Origin: Tigriopus japonicus
Taxonomy: Eukaryota > Arthropoda > Copepoda > Harpacticoida > Harpacticidae
Direction of reading: 5' to 3'
Assembly (NCBI GenBank): GCA_010645155.1
Contig: CM021315.1
Location: 8,229,126-8,293,125, forward strand
Length of the DNA stretch: 64,000 nucleotides
Below the pieces are notes generated by a model. That model was not told where the DNA came from and made no database searches. It worked only from the letters and a program-made list of their open reading frames with translations. The position numbers and the translations under genes are program-made. Of the stretch, positions 46,656-58,866 are shown in pieces; position 1 is the first letter of the stretch, and every line of letters starts with the position of its first letter.

Positions 46656-49228
46656 TCTACCATCTTATTTAAATGAGGGTATAGAGGAGTAAATTACTGT
46701 TCTGATTTTGTTTCAGTGTATTTAAAATCTTGCATTCTACTTTTTTTAACTGAACACACACATTGAAAGAGAGTTTTATCCTCTTTCATGTACAGCATTT
46801 GATAGTCAAAAAAATCTAGTTTTGTAATTGTTTATTTCAACTTTCGTGTAAAACATCAAATAATAATGAACAATTTTATCAAATAATAATTAAATAATTG
46901 GCCAACAATTTTCTGATCGCTTCTACAGTGTTTCAAAGCAAAAAACGGAATTGACTTTGAAGGCTAACATCTCATGTATTATTCAAGACATCAAGGTTTT
47001 TTTCCTTGTACCTGAAAGAGTCAAGGTTAGCTTTCAAAAAACTACAACAAAAGTGAGAGCTTTCTTTTGTTTTTAAATTGACGGCAAAAAGGTCGAGTAT
47101 CAGTTTTGCTCCAAGCACTTTGGTGGATTCCTGGAGATCATGAGCATCTCTCATATTACCATGGTCTACGACACCAAGAAGAAGCCTGAGTCCGTGGACA
47201 GCTTGAAGACGAAGCCTGGGAGTGGAAGCAACAACAAGATTATCATGGGCAACCTTCTAACCAAAAGCAAGAGAATATTGCCATTCTAATTTGCTAATTG
47301 CCTCACAGTGGGGCAAAAGAGTTCTTAGAGGTCATGAAACAGATAGCGAAGACTTGGTTACTGCCACATATCCAGATGGCCAGCTATTGATGGCAACAGA
47401 CACGTGTGAAGGCGAGGCAAGGGCAAGGATTTTTTGGTTTTTTGCTTCCACACACACTGTATGTTGGAGAATTTCATCGTAACACTGATAGTTAAATTGA
47501 ATCTTTATTGAAACCCTTGGTCATGTCATGGTCGATAAAATGAATTAAAGGAAATATAATTGTGCGTTCATCCGTATGGAAAAAGTGACAAGTCAAATGG
47601 TAAACATAAGTGATGGACCAAAAGGGCTTTCAGCCGATATTTTGGTCTTGGTTTCATGGACAATTGTGGAGAGGATAGATGGCACATTGCAAATTTTCCG
47701 CAGAATGAGCCCAGACAATCAGGTCATCTGCATACTGTCGACATTGTATTTAACTGTGGGTTTTCTTTGGGAGGAGACATCTGCGAGGGGCCGCGAAAAA
47801 GGAGGGAGGCATGGCAGCCCATATCAAATAATTATGCACTCTGGAGCAGAGGGTCCAAAAGGAAATGTTGCATGACATGCGATGTCGAAAACTAGAAAAT
47901 TTGAAAACAATGTTGTGATCAACAATAACGAAGAAAATTCAGGGTGCTGCAAGTATCCTTGCCATCCACCTTTTATAGGACCAGTAGAGCGAATAATTCC
48001 TTCAAACACACACATTTCTTCTGATGATGGTTTTATTAAAGCTTAGAAAAAGCATCAAATAAGGTATTCACTTCAATTGTCCGCCAAAGCTTGAATTACA
48101 TGAGACACACACTTTGGGATTTCGTCCCCCTGAGTAATCTCCTTTAAAGGCCATTCGATTTTGAAAGTTGGAAGCCAAAATTTTAAGCCAGCATTCAATT
48201 TTAAGAGTCAAATTAGCCTATGTTACAAGTTTGAGTCGCTGGCTAAAAGAGGTAGTTTGTATTAAGCCAATTAGCCCTCGATCTGATGACATCAAGTGTT
48301 TGCCTAAAACCGGAGTGGCAGCTACAGATATTTCATACTTATTTCAGAGTGATGGAACAACAAATTCTGTGATGTTTCATCAAGATTTTTTAGATATGCT
48401 ACAAAGCAATAAACACCCTATAACAACAAAACTTTGATCTAATTTGGAACACCGAATGTAAAATGAATCAGAGCCAACACAAAAGTCTCAGCAGAAGTAA
48501 GATTCTGACACCTTTGCAATTGAAAAGAATGTGGAAATGGTCACGTTGGGCCCATGGAAGAAATCGAGGTCGGATCGGAATTGTGAGATAAGTCCGAGGT
48601 TTGGTGATTCCTTCATTTTGAAGTTCAAATTCAAACATTCATGATTGATACAAATGATCATTTTTTTCTCATGACTTCAAGTTAACCATTGTAGATTCCA
48701 AATCAATCACGATTGGAGGACTGCTTTCGGCAAAACTCATTTCCTGGGAAGAAATCACTGTTTCATTGAAGTAAAAATGTCCTCAGTTTTTTATGTACTG
48801 TCAGCATGACGCAATCAATGATTTTCAAAAACTCAAATACCATATAAATCATTTCTTGAAGTCCAGAATCAAGATCTTTTATCGATTCATATCATGCAAA
48901 GGAACCAAGAAATAGATCTTTTGAAAAAATGTAAGAAATAATCGTTTTTTACATTCTAAAATATGACGACGCAGCACTATTAGAATAAAGTTCATCACAC
49001 TGGGGAAAAAGTACCTCTTTCAAAGCGGCCCAGTCCTTATAACCTTATGCAATTGGTTAGAAAAATGTTTAATATTGTAGAAAAAGACGTAGTAAAAGCT
49101 GGGGTAAAAATGGCAGCACTGGAGATTTTCATCTTGGCATCAAGCCGGCATCAAGCCTCTAAGTCCTCATTTCTTTTGGTACCGTCTCAAACTACTTCAT
49201 TCCAGGGTGGCTAAAGTCCCAACACTAC
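46656..49228. other. Repeat-rich DNA with short orphan frames
   Basis: No gene accepted. The frames at 47291-47482 (plus) and 48168-48437 (plus) look protein-like in parts but have no splice context or family. An end fragment of the TAGTGATGGACC MITE family lies at about 47607-47655. The pieces near 49125-49160 share AAGCCGGCATCAAGC with 45370-45390, another dispersed repeat. Confidence 0.35.
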
Positions 49229-50396
49229 TGATACCAGCAATGTCTCATACAGTATGAGACCAGACCAATACAGTGAAAGTATCGCTGGTCTTGATTCCGA
49301 CTTGAGACCAAGAGAGAAATGCGAAGTGTTGCCAAATGTGCTCAAATTGGGTTTTGCTTTTTTCTCTGGTGTTCGATCGGTTCCAGTTTGAGGGCACGAA
49401 ATATCTAGATTTATTTTTCCGTTGTTTTTAAACTTAAACAATATAAATTTCAAAGCAAGGAACATCTCATCGATTCCACAACTTGGCATAACATGTTGGC
49501 TTCAGAGTTTTAAAGAAAAATACCTGAAGAACCGCTGAAAGTGTGACGTGAAATCTTTGTCATTAACACAAAAACTTATGTTACATCTACTGATGGGAAA
49601 CAAGCTGCAGCTTGAAGAGGAGTGTGGGCCAAGCAACAGTTTTCAGCTGTGCTTGAAAGCTTGCAAGCAGTTTCAAGCACCTTCACCCGATGTCAGGCTT
49701 GCCAGTTAAAATTCAATTTGTTTGCCACCGGAAATGATGTAAAATATTTTGCATTCAAGTTTAACGAAGCATGTTTCATATAGCCCCTAAGAAGGCAAAT
49801 ATCTTGAAAAATCTATGCAAAAAAATGGCAAATTCTGCAACAGCATAGGAGTTTCTGCTTCTATTTTTAGATCAGGCAAAAAGGACAACATATAGCTTGG
49901 CAACCCTGCTATTCACAGTAGGTCATCTGAGCCCTGTGGCTTGAATGCTTGGTTTAGCTTGAGGCAGCTGAAATGGAAACAAGCCCAGCTTAAAAAATTG
50001 AAGTGCTTGATGGCTTGGGAAATCCCATCAGTAGTTACATCCTCCAAATTGTCGGAGAATATTTCATTTAATGATTGCTTATGTTATTATGTTGTAACGC
50101 AAGATTTTATTAAACTTGTTAGTGCACAGTTATTATTTGAAATTTCCATTTGCTAAAGCCCATCAACATTGAAATCAGGTGGCAAATCACGACATTATTA
50201 CCACATTCTTGTCAACCTGGCTAAGAAATGTGACTAGCAACTAAGATTTGAATATCAAAGGAACAATATTGAAACAGACAATATCAGTCAAAAAGCTATT
50301 TGATACGGCGTCAATAAAGGTCATGGTCTCCATGCATATTAGAAATACCTCAAAAGATAATTAGATTTCGATTACACGCTTTAACAAAAGTGTTAA
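49229..50396. mobile_element. hAT-like element, copy A, broken ends, with nested insertion
   Basis: This matches 56842-57570 nearly end to end (for example GAGACCAGACCAATACA and GGCACGAAATATCTAG). The left terminus is reduced to TACTGATACCAGC, and the right terminus seen in copy B is missing. It is interrupted by an independent 447-bp element at 49588-50034. Confidence 0.75.
49588..50034. mobile_element. hAT-type MITE nested in copy A, TSD GTTACATC
   Basis: The ends are TACTGATGGGAAACAAGC and CTTGGGAAATCCCATCAGTA. The flanks 49580-49587 and 50035-50042 are both GTTACATC. The uninterrupted sibling sequence at 57204-57211 contains GTTACATC only once, which is a direct empty-site proof of insertion. 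Confidence 0.93.
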
Positions 50397-51436
50397 ACAC
50401 TACTGATGGATTTCGAGCAAGTTTTCGAGTTTCGAGTTCACCGAACCGAGTCAAAACCGAACCGAACTATCCCAAACTACCGAGTCCAAAACCGAACTGA
50501 AAGACAGACACTGTCCCAGAAGCGTTATAAAAATAGAGATTTTATAACGTCTTTCCATCCCAAAATCTCAACTCGGTCTGTTTAGAAGGAACATGTTTTC
50601 CTTTGAATTAATCAAGCTATCTTTTAAAATCATTTTGAGGCCACATTGCATGTTGGGAAACTTTGATTTAGTCTAATTGCTTAACCAGCTCTATCGTCCT
50701 TCTACTATTAGCTCTATGTCCAGCATAGTACACCGAGGACACCTCAATAGGGTGACTCAAAGTTTTATTCCTGACAAAAAACACATCTTTCTCCGTGTCT
50801 CACAACTCTGACTAGTTCGATTTTTGCGATTGTAAGCAAATGGTTCCTGATTGTTTTCTGACAAAGTTCAAACTTGCCATATATTAAAAGCTGAATTTAA
50901 GGCTACTTCCTGATTCAAGTATTCTTTTACCATTTAACAAAAAATGATGCATTTGGTATGTTATGTCTTATGTTTTCAGAACAATTCTAAATAAAAACCA
51001 ATAAGTTGCTGCTGATCAATGGTATTGTTAAGTGCTACAAATAATATTGTGGCTAAAGCTAAAATGTAAGTTTTATTTTTTGTCACAGAGAACTTTAGGA
51101 TCTCGTTAACAAAATGACGATTTTTATGAAATGTAAACCTATACTCCTGATTATGTTTTTTAAGTTCTCAAACCTAAAGCACATGCATTGCTTTTGATAA
51201 GTTTTCAAAAAGTGACAATGGTCACTCCCGAACGAGGTTTCTGTAAATAAACAAACGTGAGAACAATGAACAAGTAAAAAAATATCAGTATAAACAGCGA
51301 CCGGTGCAAAAAAAAACAGTGTTACCATGTATCCTAGTTTATTAACAATGATTCACATGTAATCATCATATCATTCTTCAACATCAAGTGTTTAATGATA
51401 TTCGAGATGATTCGATTTCAAACAAGAAACATACCA
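50397..51436. other. Repeat-derived intergenic DNA
   Basis: It starts with TACTGATGGATTTCGAG, probably one terminus of another hAT-like element, followed by CCGAACCGA-rich sequence similar to 55970-56050. No matching second terminus and no gene were found. Confidence 0.35.
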
Positions 51437-51700
51437 AGATGATTTAAATTTGAAACAAATGTGAACCGAGATGATTTGAATTCGAAAAAATGCGGAAAAA
51501 GATGATTTGAGTTCGAAAAATGTGGGCTCAAGATGATTTGCGTTCGAAAAAAATGTGGACTGAGATGATTAGAATTCGAAAATAAGATACACAGAGATGA
51601 TTCTAATTCAAACAAATATATACAGAGAGATTTAAATTCGAAATTAGTTGGTACCGAGATGATTAGAATTCCAAAAATTGTGTACCCAGATGATTTCCAA
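51437..51700. repeat. Minisatellite, about 31-32-bp unit, nine copies
   Basis: The core AGATGATT recurs at about 51437, 51469, 51500, 51531, 51563, 51595, 51627, 51657 and 51688, with TTCGAAAAA a few bases later in most copies. Spacing is 30-32 bp, not a multiple of three. The repetitive open frame on the minus strand (51418-51711) is therefore a by-product of the repeat. Confidence 0.85.
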
Positions 51701-53142
51701 GAGGAAACCATTCCAAGTTTTTATGGAAATTCCCAAACACCATGACATATGTTTTGGACTTAGCAACTAAGTGAAACATTTTTGATTTACTACTAGAGAA
51801 CCCAAAACTATTTAATTCAAGGATTATATATTTTGCCCTTTTTGGCGACATTTTCGAATTTTTAACAATATCTTTTACCTTTTTAGAATATTTGTAGATA
51901 TTTGTCATTATTTTTGGCAACTTAAAAAGCAATCTCACAACCGCGGTGTTCAGAAATGCTTATAAAGTTTGCATGGTAAACCCCAAGCACAATGACACAA
52001 TATTTCGGACTCAGGAACCCAAGGGGAACAGCTTTGATTTCCTACATATATCAAAGTTTGGCAAGGATAAAAAGTTATATATCGAAATCCTTCAGAAATT
52101 TACTTTTTTCGAAAACCTAGTCAATGCAAACATGTTTAGGGTTCAATTAGAACCTGTTGAATTGAAGTTAATTGAAATTATGTTGATCTTCTGTTTAGTT
52201 ATTTGAGTTGAAGTGGCCCACTTTTGGCTCTTAAATGAGGACAAAACATACCCGGTACATGAAATCTCAAATGTGCAAGCAAATCATAGTTTCTTGATAA
52301 AATAAAATCAAATAAAAATTCATCTATTTTGTATGGTTTGTCATAACAGGTTAAAATGATGTTTAATTTTACCTATAATTGGCTAAAAATGAATATTTCT
52401 GAGTTTTCTTTTTAGTTACTAACGCAGCTCTAAGTTAGGCATTCAATAGAAAATTGAAGGAAATCCAGTGCGAATGTGTATCTTTGTATTTAGTGTGAAA
52501 TTAATGTTTATCAGAGGGCATGTATTGTATTGTAATATGTATGTTATTTTATGTATGCCAGAAGGCATTAACTAAACAGCCAACTATTTGAAATAGCTGC
52601 TTTGAGTAGGTTTTAAAGCTCAATTACCATAAATACATTGAAATATTTAGCCCTTTTTTCCTTAAATATTATTTAAATATTTTGGCTATTTCCATTTCAT
52701 ATTTTTGGGGGTCCCTATTTATTACTTTTATCTAAGCCAGGTCTGGATTAAAAGTTATCCACCTAAAGAATTTTTAAACTAACGGTTTTTTAAGCCTAGT
52801 CAACACAATTCAAGAGCTTACTAAGGGGTCTATTGAATTAAAATTAATGAAAATGCGCTGATCTGCAGAAGATTATGTAAGTTTGATAGGTCCATTTATT
52901 ACCCCCAAAAGCAAAAACCCCTCTGGGTAACAGTAAAGTCATCAAGTAAAATAGTGTTGAATTTGAAACTAAAAACGTCTTTGGTCTTTCTAACTCAATT
53001 TAATTCTGGCTTAAAATTTTGAGTATTTTCTCAAATATAGATCATTTTGGGGAGAAATTAGAGTGACGAGATATGCCAGTTGTCTGTTGTTCCCAACTAT
53101 CCGTTGCACCCAGTTTTCTGCTGTACCTAGTTTTCCGTTGTA
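51701..53142. other. Intergenic DNA with diverged duplications
   Basis: No gene. The stretches near 51725-51790 and 51975-52045 resemble each other (CA..ATGACA....TTTCGGACT), as do 52150-52195 and 52830-52870 (TTGAATT.AAGTTAATGAAA). Old tandem or dispersed copies of an unidentified repeat are likely. Confidence 0.3.
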
Positions 53143-53215
53143 CCCAATTGTTTATTGTTTATTGTTGAATGCCACTCAAAAACACAGTGTGTACCAGAGA
53201 GTATAGGCTATGAAG
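53143..53215 (-). repeat. LINE 3' end fragment
   Basis: TTTATTGTTTATTGTTGAATGCCACTCAAA matches the 3' tail downstream of the LINE piece at 53.67 kb, in the same orientation. It is a short 5'-truncated copy. Confidence 0.5.
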
Positions 53216-53669
53216 GAGAGAAAAAAGGGAGACAATCTCACAAATCAAGATACACGTGAACAAACGGAATCTTTCCATATTACCTTGCCATGAAAGCTTA
53301 GGTTATCAAGTCTTCATTTTTGGTTGTGCAAGTAAGACCCACCCAAAACCTCCTTAAGTTTTCTTGCTTTCTTGGATTTTTTGAAAAATCATGTATTTTC
53401 AATGATTTCTTTTTTTCTTAGTTTATGTTAGGTTAACATTCTGTTACGCTTTGTTGCACATCTCCTGTTCCTGAGGTTTAATAAAGGCCTATCCAGAATT
53501 TGAAAAGAAAAAAATACTTAATATGATGTGACAGGCTTAGAGAATACCCCCTACTCACCCACCCACCCACAGAATCATGTCTCTGCGTATGGCAACCAAT
53601 GTGTGAGGTCTCCAAGTTATCATTCATCAGATATTGAGGGCTGTCCTCTTGAGTCCTTGCTTATAATTG

Positions 53670-55330
53670 ACTCAATGTTATTGTTTATTGTTTATTGAAG
53701 TGTCCACTCAAATCACCCATGGTGAATATAAAGAGTATAGGAAAAATTAAAAACTAAAAAAAAAAAAAGAAAAAGCACAACCAATTAAACAATCAGGGGT
53801 CTGAGCAAATTTGACTAAGGAGACTTCAAACGATGATGGACTCCGCAGAGTGCCGTAATATCAGAGTCCGAATTCATGAAAGTTTTCCTTTAAAGTATGT
53901 TTAAGTGCTGCCTTGAAGCTCCGCAAAGATTCAGAATTCCGTACGCTTGTGGGCAAAGCGTTCCATTGCGGTACCACACGTATAAAAAATGATTTCTCTC
54001 GTGCAAATCGTCTAAAAGGTGATCGACGTAGGTGCTTTTCATTTGATGACCTAGTATGTCGGGCATTCGCACCCGAAGGTACGTTGGCATTCATTCATGT
54101 GAAATGTGAGAACATTGCCAGTTTTATGGTTACTGTTTGTTGTTGGGACTAACCATGACATTACAAGTATGCATAGAGGATATTTATAGAAATTTAAAGA
54201 AGGAAAAAAAAGCAGAGTAATTAAATGATAACAAAAGAGAAGAAAAAAATACGCGTTCTTTGGATCAGTTTAAATGGGCATCCAAAATCGAATGATGTGT
54301 CTTGGGTGGTTGAAAGCATTTCCTGAGAGCTCTCAGGTCAAATTTGCATAGTCAAGTATTTATATTTTCTATGAAATAAATATTTCCAGGCCCTTTTGAT
54401 GACATACTTCATCAAGAGGTGTTCCACACGATAAAGATAGGTGCAATCTCGAGATTTTCCGTTTTTTCCGAACATCATTACTAGAACTCGGATAGAGTTG
54501 CAAAATGCAAGTTGCACCAAAAATTGCAGCTTGAAATAACGGTAGATAGAGTGTTTAACCTATATTTTGCACAGACAGAACATTAGTTAAAATATTACAA
54601 ATGTCTTTCAGATAAAAACGAAGCTCGTTCGTCAGACTGAATGTTGCGTTGGTTGTATTACAGCTTTTGGCCATTTTAATCAAAATTAGCAACTTTTGGC
54701 ATTTTTTGCCTAGATCACTGAAATTCTGCGGGATGTTGCTCGAATCATATTACTTCCACGTACTTATTAGGATCTTTTCAAAGTGTTAATGTTTACTTCA
54801 ATTCTAGAATAATTTGTGCAAAGCAAAACTGCGTTCTTAAGGAAGCCAAAGGTTAAGGAAAGACTACAAACTTTTGCCCAAAATTGAGACCAAAATTTGG
54901 CCAAATTTGGCATTTGTATTTGAAAAAATGATTTGTTTAGGTTAGAAAGTAGTAGCTTCTAGTAACTTTTGTTAAAGAGAGTGCATCTTTTTACAAGAAA
55001 TATTGCAACTTTAGGGCTAAAAAATTGCAACTTTATCCCAGCCCTACTCGATACCGAACACTCCTGTTGCATCAATCGTTTAACAAAGCCCACTTTGAGC
55101 CCCACAGATTCGATGCCCAACACTAGTTTTTGTAAGTCTTCTCTATTTTTCATCTCATGGAAAAGCTTCAAAGCGTCGTCGCCAAACTTTCGCATTTTAG
55201 ATCCATCTAGATCCATTAGAACCAAAGGTCATGAATGAGGAAAATAATGGGCCAAGGGTGCTCCCTTGATTGAGGCGCACGCAATGATCTGATGATCTTG
55301 GCTCCATTTTGAATCCAGGTCAATCACAAC
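53670..55330 (-). pseudogene. Degraded non-LTR retrotransposon (RT and C-terminal pieces)
   Basis: Read on the minus strand, the remnant shows reverse-transcriptase blocks in order: NQGSTLGPLF (about 55275-55245), the palm motif FGDDALKLFHEMKNREDLQK followed by IESVGLKVG (about 55190-55100), and then VLVMMFGKNGK (about 54500-54460). Next come the usual C-terminal segment FFIRVVPQWNALPTSVRN...SFKAALK (53861-54094) and a 3' tail AATAAACAATAAACAATAA near 53680. The blocks lie in different frames with stops, so the element is dead. The gap between the GLKVG and FGKNGK blocks is filled by an inserted element at 54483-55046. The clade is uncertain; CR1- or Jockey-like is a guess. Confidence 0.75.
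54483..55046. mobile_element. MITE-like element inside the LINE remnant
   Basis: The left end TAGAACTCGGATAGAGTTGCA and the inverse of the right end, TAGGGCTGGGATAAAGTTGCA, agree at most positions over 22 bp. It sits exactly between two consecutive coding blocks of the LINE. The flanking octamers do not match, so the target duplication has decayed or the borders are a few bases off. Confidence 0.55.
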
Positions 55331-56841
55331 CACATCCAGCCAAGACGTCACTCATTTGCATCCTTGCATTAGTTTGGTCTGGTCTCTTTCACACATTCCT
55401 TTTAACCAGCTTGTTTTGGTATTTTGCTTTGATCAGGGCCTTTTCAGTTATGTTTATGTTTACCATCTGTCAGGCAATACCGCACTCGCAGTAGGAGGCC
55501 AATCTTGAACATGATTCACATTTCCGGTTAAATTCATCACATCTCGCTCGAAGTGACGAGACATACTCCCAAAGAGTAGGAAACAAGTAAAATGAAACTT
55601 ATTTTATCAAGTGCATAAAATTCCCTAGAAAAAAATCATTTTGCAAATTTCCTAAGGTCAACTGTTGCTAAAATTGCCAAATCTTGAGTTTCAGAAGACG
55701 AGTGCAAATCCACTAGTCCAAGATCAAACTACGCTGAAAGATCAGGGATGTCTACTTCATCATCAAAGTACTTTCAAAATGAGTCATAAGCCATCTATGA
55801 AGTGAAACGCAGTTCTTGGTTCGATATTTTTTTCCTGAAGTATGCAGAGTCTCTTTGTTATCCCTTAGAATATTCAAAGGATGTCTCAAATTTCTCCAAT
55901 CCAAAGCATGAGCCAAATATACAAAAATATAAAAACTTGAAAATTTGGCATGACTGATTAACAGTAGGTTTGCACCGAACTTAAACGAACCGACCGAAGG
56001 ACCCTAAAATCGAACCGAACCATCGAGTTTCGAACCGAACATGAAGTTCGATCCCACGTTCACGATTCAAAACGTGGTGTGTACACACAAGAAAGAGACA
56101 CGGTCTATGTAGTAACTTCTTTCGCTTTTTATGCAAGTTTTATCAGTATTTGGTGTTTCCTTTTCGTTTCATTCTAGAGCCATTTATTCTAACTTCATAT
56201 GCTGTGTGCTTGTAATGCACCAAAATTGCATTGGTTTGTCACAACGGTGTTTAAAAGTCCACTAGTCTGAAACCTTCCCCAACTCCTTTTTTAAGGTCTG
56301 AAATTGGTCGCTCTGATTTGGTTGACGGCCCCACTTGCCTTCTCCTTTTCCCTTTTTTCTCCTTCCTCATATGTAGAGGGTGACTAATTTTGAAACTGAA
56401 GTTGACGTTTTAAACGTGTAATAACTTCAAAACGAGGCAAAAATCTTGATGTCCTTAAAATTTAAGACTGTTTTTTGAAACAATAAGTAACAATTTGCTG
56501 TTAAATGCTGCCAATTACAAATCACAGAGGATGTACCAGAGGCATTCAAACTTAGCAGAGTGAAGAGCGTATTTTCGGAATTTCTCTTTTTTACACCACA
56601 GGTCATGCCATAAATGCCGCTTGAGGTCGCTTTTTTCGATTGAATCGTGAACGTCGATACTCCACTAAGTTCTTTGTGTTCCTTGTGTTCCTTGTTAAGA
56701 AGTGTGACCACTTGATAAATTTTGAAATCAAATAAATTGTCAAAAAATATTTTTAAAATATCCGGCTTATTTTTCAAATATTTTGGTTATAAAAAAACTG
56801 ACTGAAAATCGGATTTCCATCCCACAGGAGCCACTGAGCTT
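55331..56841. other. Repeat-derived intergenic DNA
   Basis: No gene. CGAACCGA-rich sequence at about 55970-56050 is related to that at 50440-50510. The minus-strand frame at 56427-56777 has no recognisable family. Confidence 0.35.
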
Positions 56842-57727
56842 TACTGATGGGGCTGATACCAGCAATGTATCATACAGTATGAGACCAGACCAATACAATG
56901 AAAGTCTCGTTGGTCTTGATTCCGACTTGAGATCAAGTGAGACATGCGAAGTGTTGCTAAAATTGCTTAAATTGGGTTTTGCTTTTTGCTCTGGTGTTCG
57001 ATCGGTTTCAGTTTGAAGGCACGAAATATCTAGATTTATTTTTCCGTTGTTTTAAACTTAAACAATATAAATTTCAAATCAAGGAACATCTCGTCGATTC
57101 CACAACTTGGCAGAACATGTTGGCTTCAGAGTTTTAAAGAAAAATACCTGAAGAACCGCTGAAAGTGTGACGTGCAATCTTTTTCATTAACACAAAAACT
57201 TATGTTACATCCTCCAAATTGTCGGAGAATATTTCATTTTAACGATTGCTTATTGAACCTAATAATGTTGCAACGCAAGATTTTATTTAACTCGTTAGTG
57301 CACAGTTATGATTTGAAATTTCCATTTGCTAAAGCTCATCAACATTGAAATCAGGTGGCAAATCACGACATTATTACCACATTCTAGTCAACCTGGCTAA
57401 GAAGTGCGACTAGCAACTAAGATTTGAATATCAAAGGAACAATATTGAAACAGACAATATCAGTCAAAAAGCTATTTGATACGGCGTCAATAAAGGTCAT
57501 GGTCTCCATACATATTAGAAATACCTCAAAAGAGAGTTAGATTTCGATTACACGCTTTAACAAAATTGTTAAATACGAATAGGTTCAATCGGTGGCGGAC
57601 ACCTTTTGTAGCTGTCATTTCGTTCATAAGACTTGATACAGTATTGATGCCAGCTTCTGAGATGTATTAATTGAGACCGGCATCAGTTGGTCTCATGTAT
57701 TGGAAATGCCGTCTCGTCCCATCACTA
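56842..57727. mobile_element. hAT-like element, copy B, 886 bp, TSD CTGAGCTT
   Basis: The ends are TACTGATGGGGCTGATACC and GTCTCGTCCCATCACTA. The flanks 56834-56841 and 57728-57735 are both CTGAGCTT. It is the complete counterpart of copy A at 49229-50396 and carries the empty site for the insertion found there. No transposase frame. Confidence 0.9.
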
Positions 57728-57780
57728 CTGAGCTTCAGCACTCTAACCCCTACTCTATGGTCACGATCTGTAGTCGCGAG

Positions 57781-58501
57781 TAGTGATGTGACTTGGGCAA
57801 GTAATGAGTCATCACAAACACCCCAACCACAAGTTGTTGACAAGCATTACTTGGGCAATACACCAATACACTTGGCAAGCTCATGGAACATTGGAAGATG
57901 CAGTTGCCGGCAGTTGCTCTTAGAAGATTTCAGATGCTTGCAGTGTGACTTAGAAGAAAAGAACGTCAAGTTGCATTTTCAATGATCTTTTGACCTTAAT
58001 AATTTAGCAATAAACAGTGGAAGTGAAACAAAAAAAATTTTGATTTGGATAGCATTTGCAAAACCATGTTTTTTCTTTAGTTTCCGTTGTAAGCCACACA
58101 TGAAAACACTTTTCGGGCCAATCAAGAATGAGATTTAACAGTCACACTTGGGAACAAGCTCGGTCACTCAGAGTTGCTAGAAAAAAATATAAGATGCCAA
58201 CTCTTTTTTTTTTTTTTTGAAATATTCTCAAAAGCTTTTGCATTTCTCGATACAAAAGCTTTGAATTGTGTATTTTCATCTAAAAATCCATTCTAACAAG
58301 GGCATGGGCCCTATTTCGCTGAAACTTTCTGGTTAATTGAAATTCTGATGCCGAAGGTTTAGTCTTCATTCCTAGCAAATTTGGCAAACCTGTAAGGTGG
58401 GAAAAATACTTGTACAGGCACCCAAGTAGACCCAAGTTTCGGCAAGTCCAAGGTACTGTACCGGACCGCTTGCCCAAGCTCCTGTTTGGCTCCCATCACT
58501 A
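57781..58501. mobile_element. hAT-like element, 721 bp, TSD GTCGCGAG
   Basis: The ends are TAGTGATGTGACTTGGGC and TTTGGCTCCCATCACTA, with GCTTGCCCAAGC near the right end echoing GACTTGGGCAAG at the left. The flanks 57773-57780 and 58502-58509 are both GTCGCGAG. It lies 53 bp after copy B and 16 bp before the foldback element. Confidence 0.9.
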
Positions 58502-58568
58502 GTCGCGAGAGCAATACTAGAGCGCTATAATAAAAGAGTACGCGCATGTGCCATTTTGGTCCCAAGAC

Positions 58569-58866
58569 TAGTGATGGGTTTCGAACCGGGAGTGTTGCCA
58601 TTTTTTACTCGGAAGTTTATCATTGTTGATTAGGGCAGGTTGTATTGAACGTTTTCAAAAAGACCTAAACAAGGACCAATTTGGCAACACTCGAACTAGT
58701 TCGATTTCGAGTTCCATCAGTAGCTATACTTTTGGATTTCGAGTTGGCAGTGCTGCCATATTTTATGACGTCTCTAGTTGAGAAGATTAGTTAGGGGTCA
58801 ACTTTTTGACCTTAAAATCCAAAGTGGCAAAACTCGGCCAAAAATCCAACTCCAAACCCATCAGTA
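58569..58866. mobile_element. hAT-type MITE nested in foldback left arm, TSD CCCAAGAC
   Basis: The ends are TAGTGATGGGTTTCGAACC and CCAAACCCATCAGTA. The flanks 58561-58568 and 58867-58874 are both CCCAAGAC. The right arm of the foldback carries the site uninterrupted (inverse of GGTCCCAAGACGTC near 61580-61593). Same family as 45617-45923. Confidence 0.93.

Noticed and set aside
48168..48437. Possible tyrosine-recombinase-like fragment (SRWLKEVVCIKP...)
   Set aside because: The resemblance to DIRS-type recombinases is only in general pattern. No catalytic Arg-His-Arg-Tyr set can be placed.
51418..51711. 97-codon minus-strand frame with repeated HLSPHFF-like peptide
   Set aside because: It is translated minisatellite. 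The 30-32-bp unit is not a multiple of three, so no repeating protein is maintained.
54959..55225. 88-codon minus-strand frame considered as a host gene
   Set aside because: It carries the FGDD reverse-transcriptase palm motif and is flanked by other LINE blocks in other frames, so it belongs to the dead retrotransposon.
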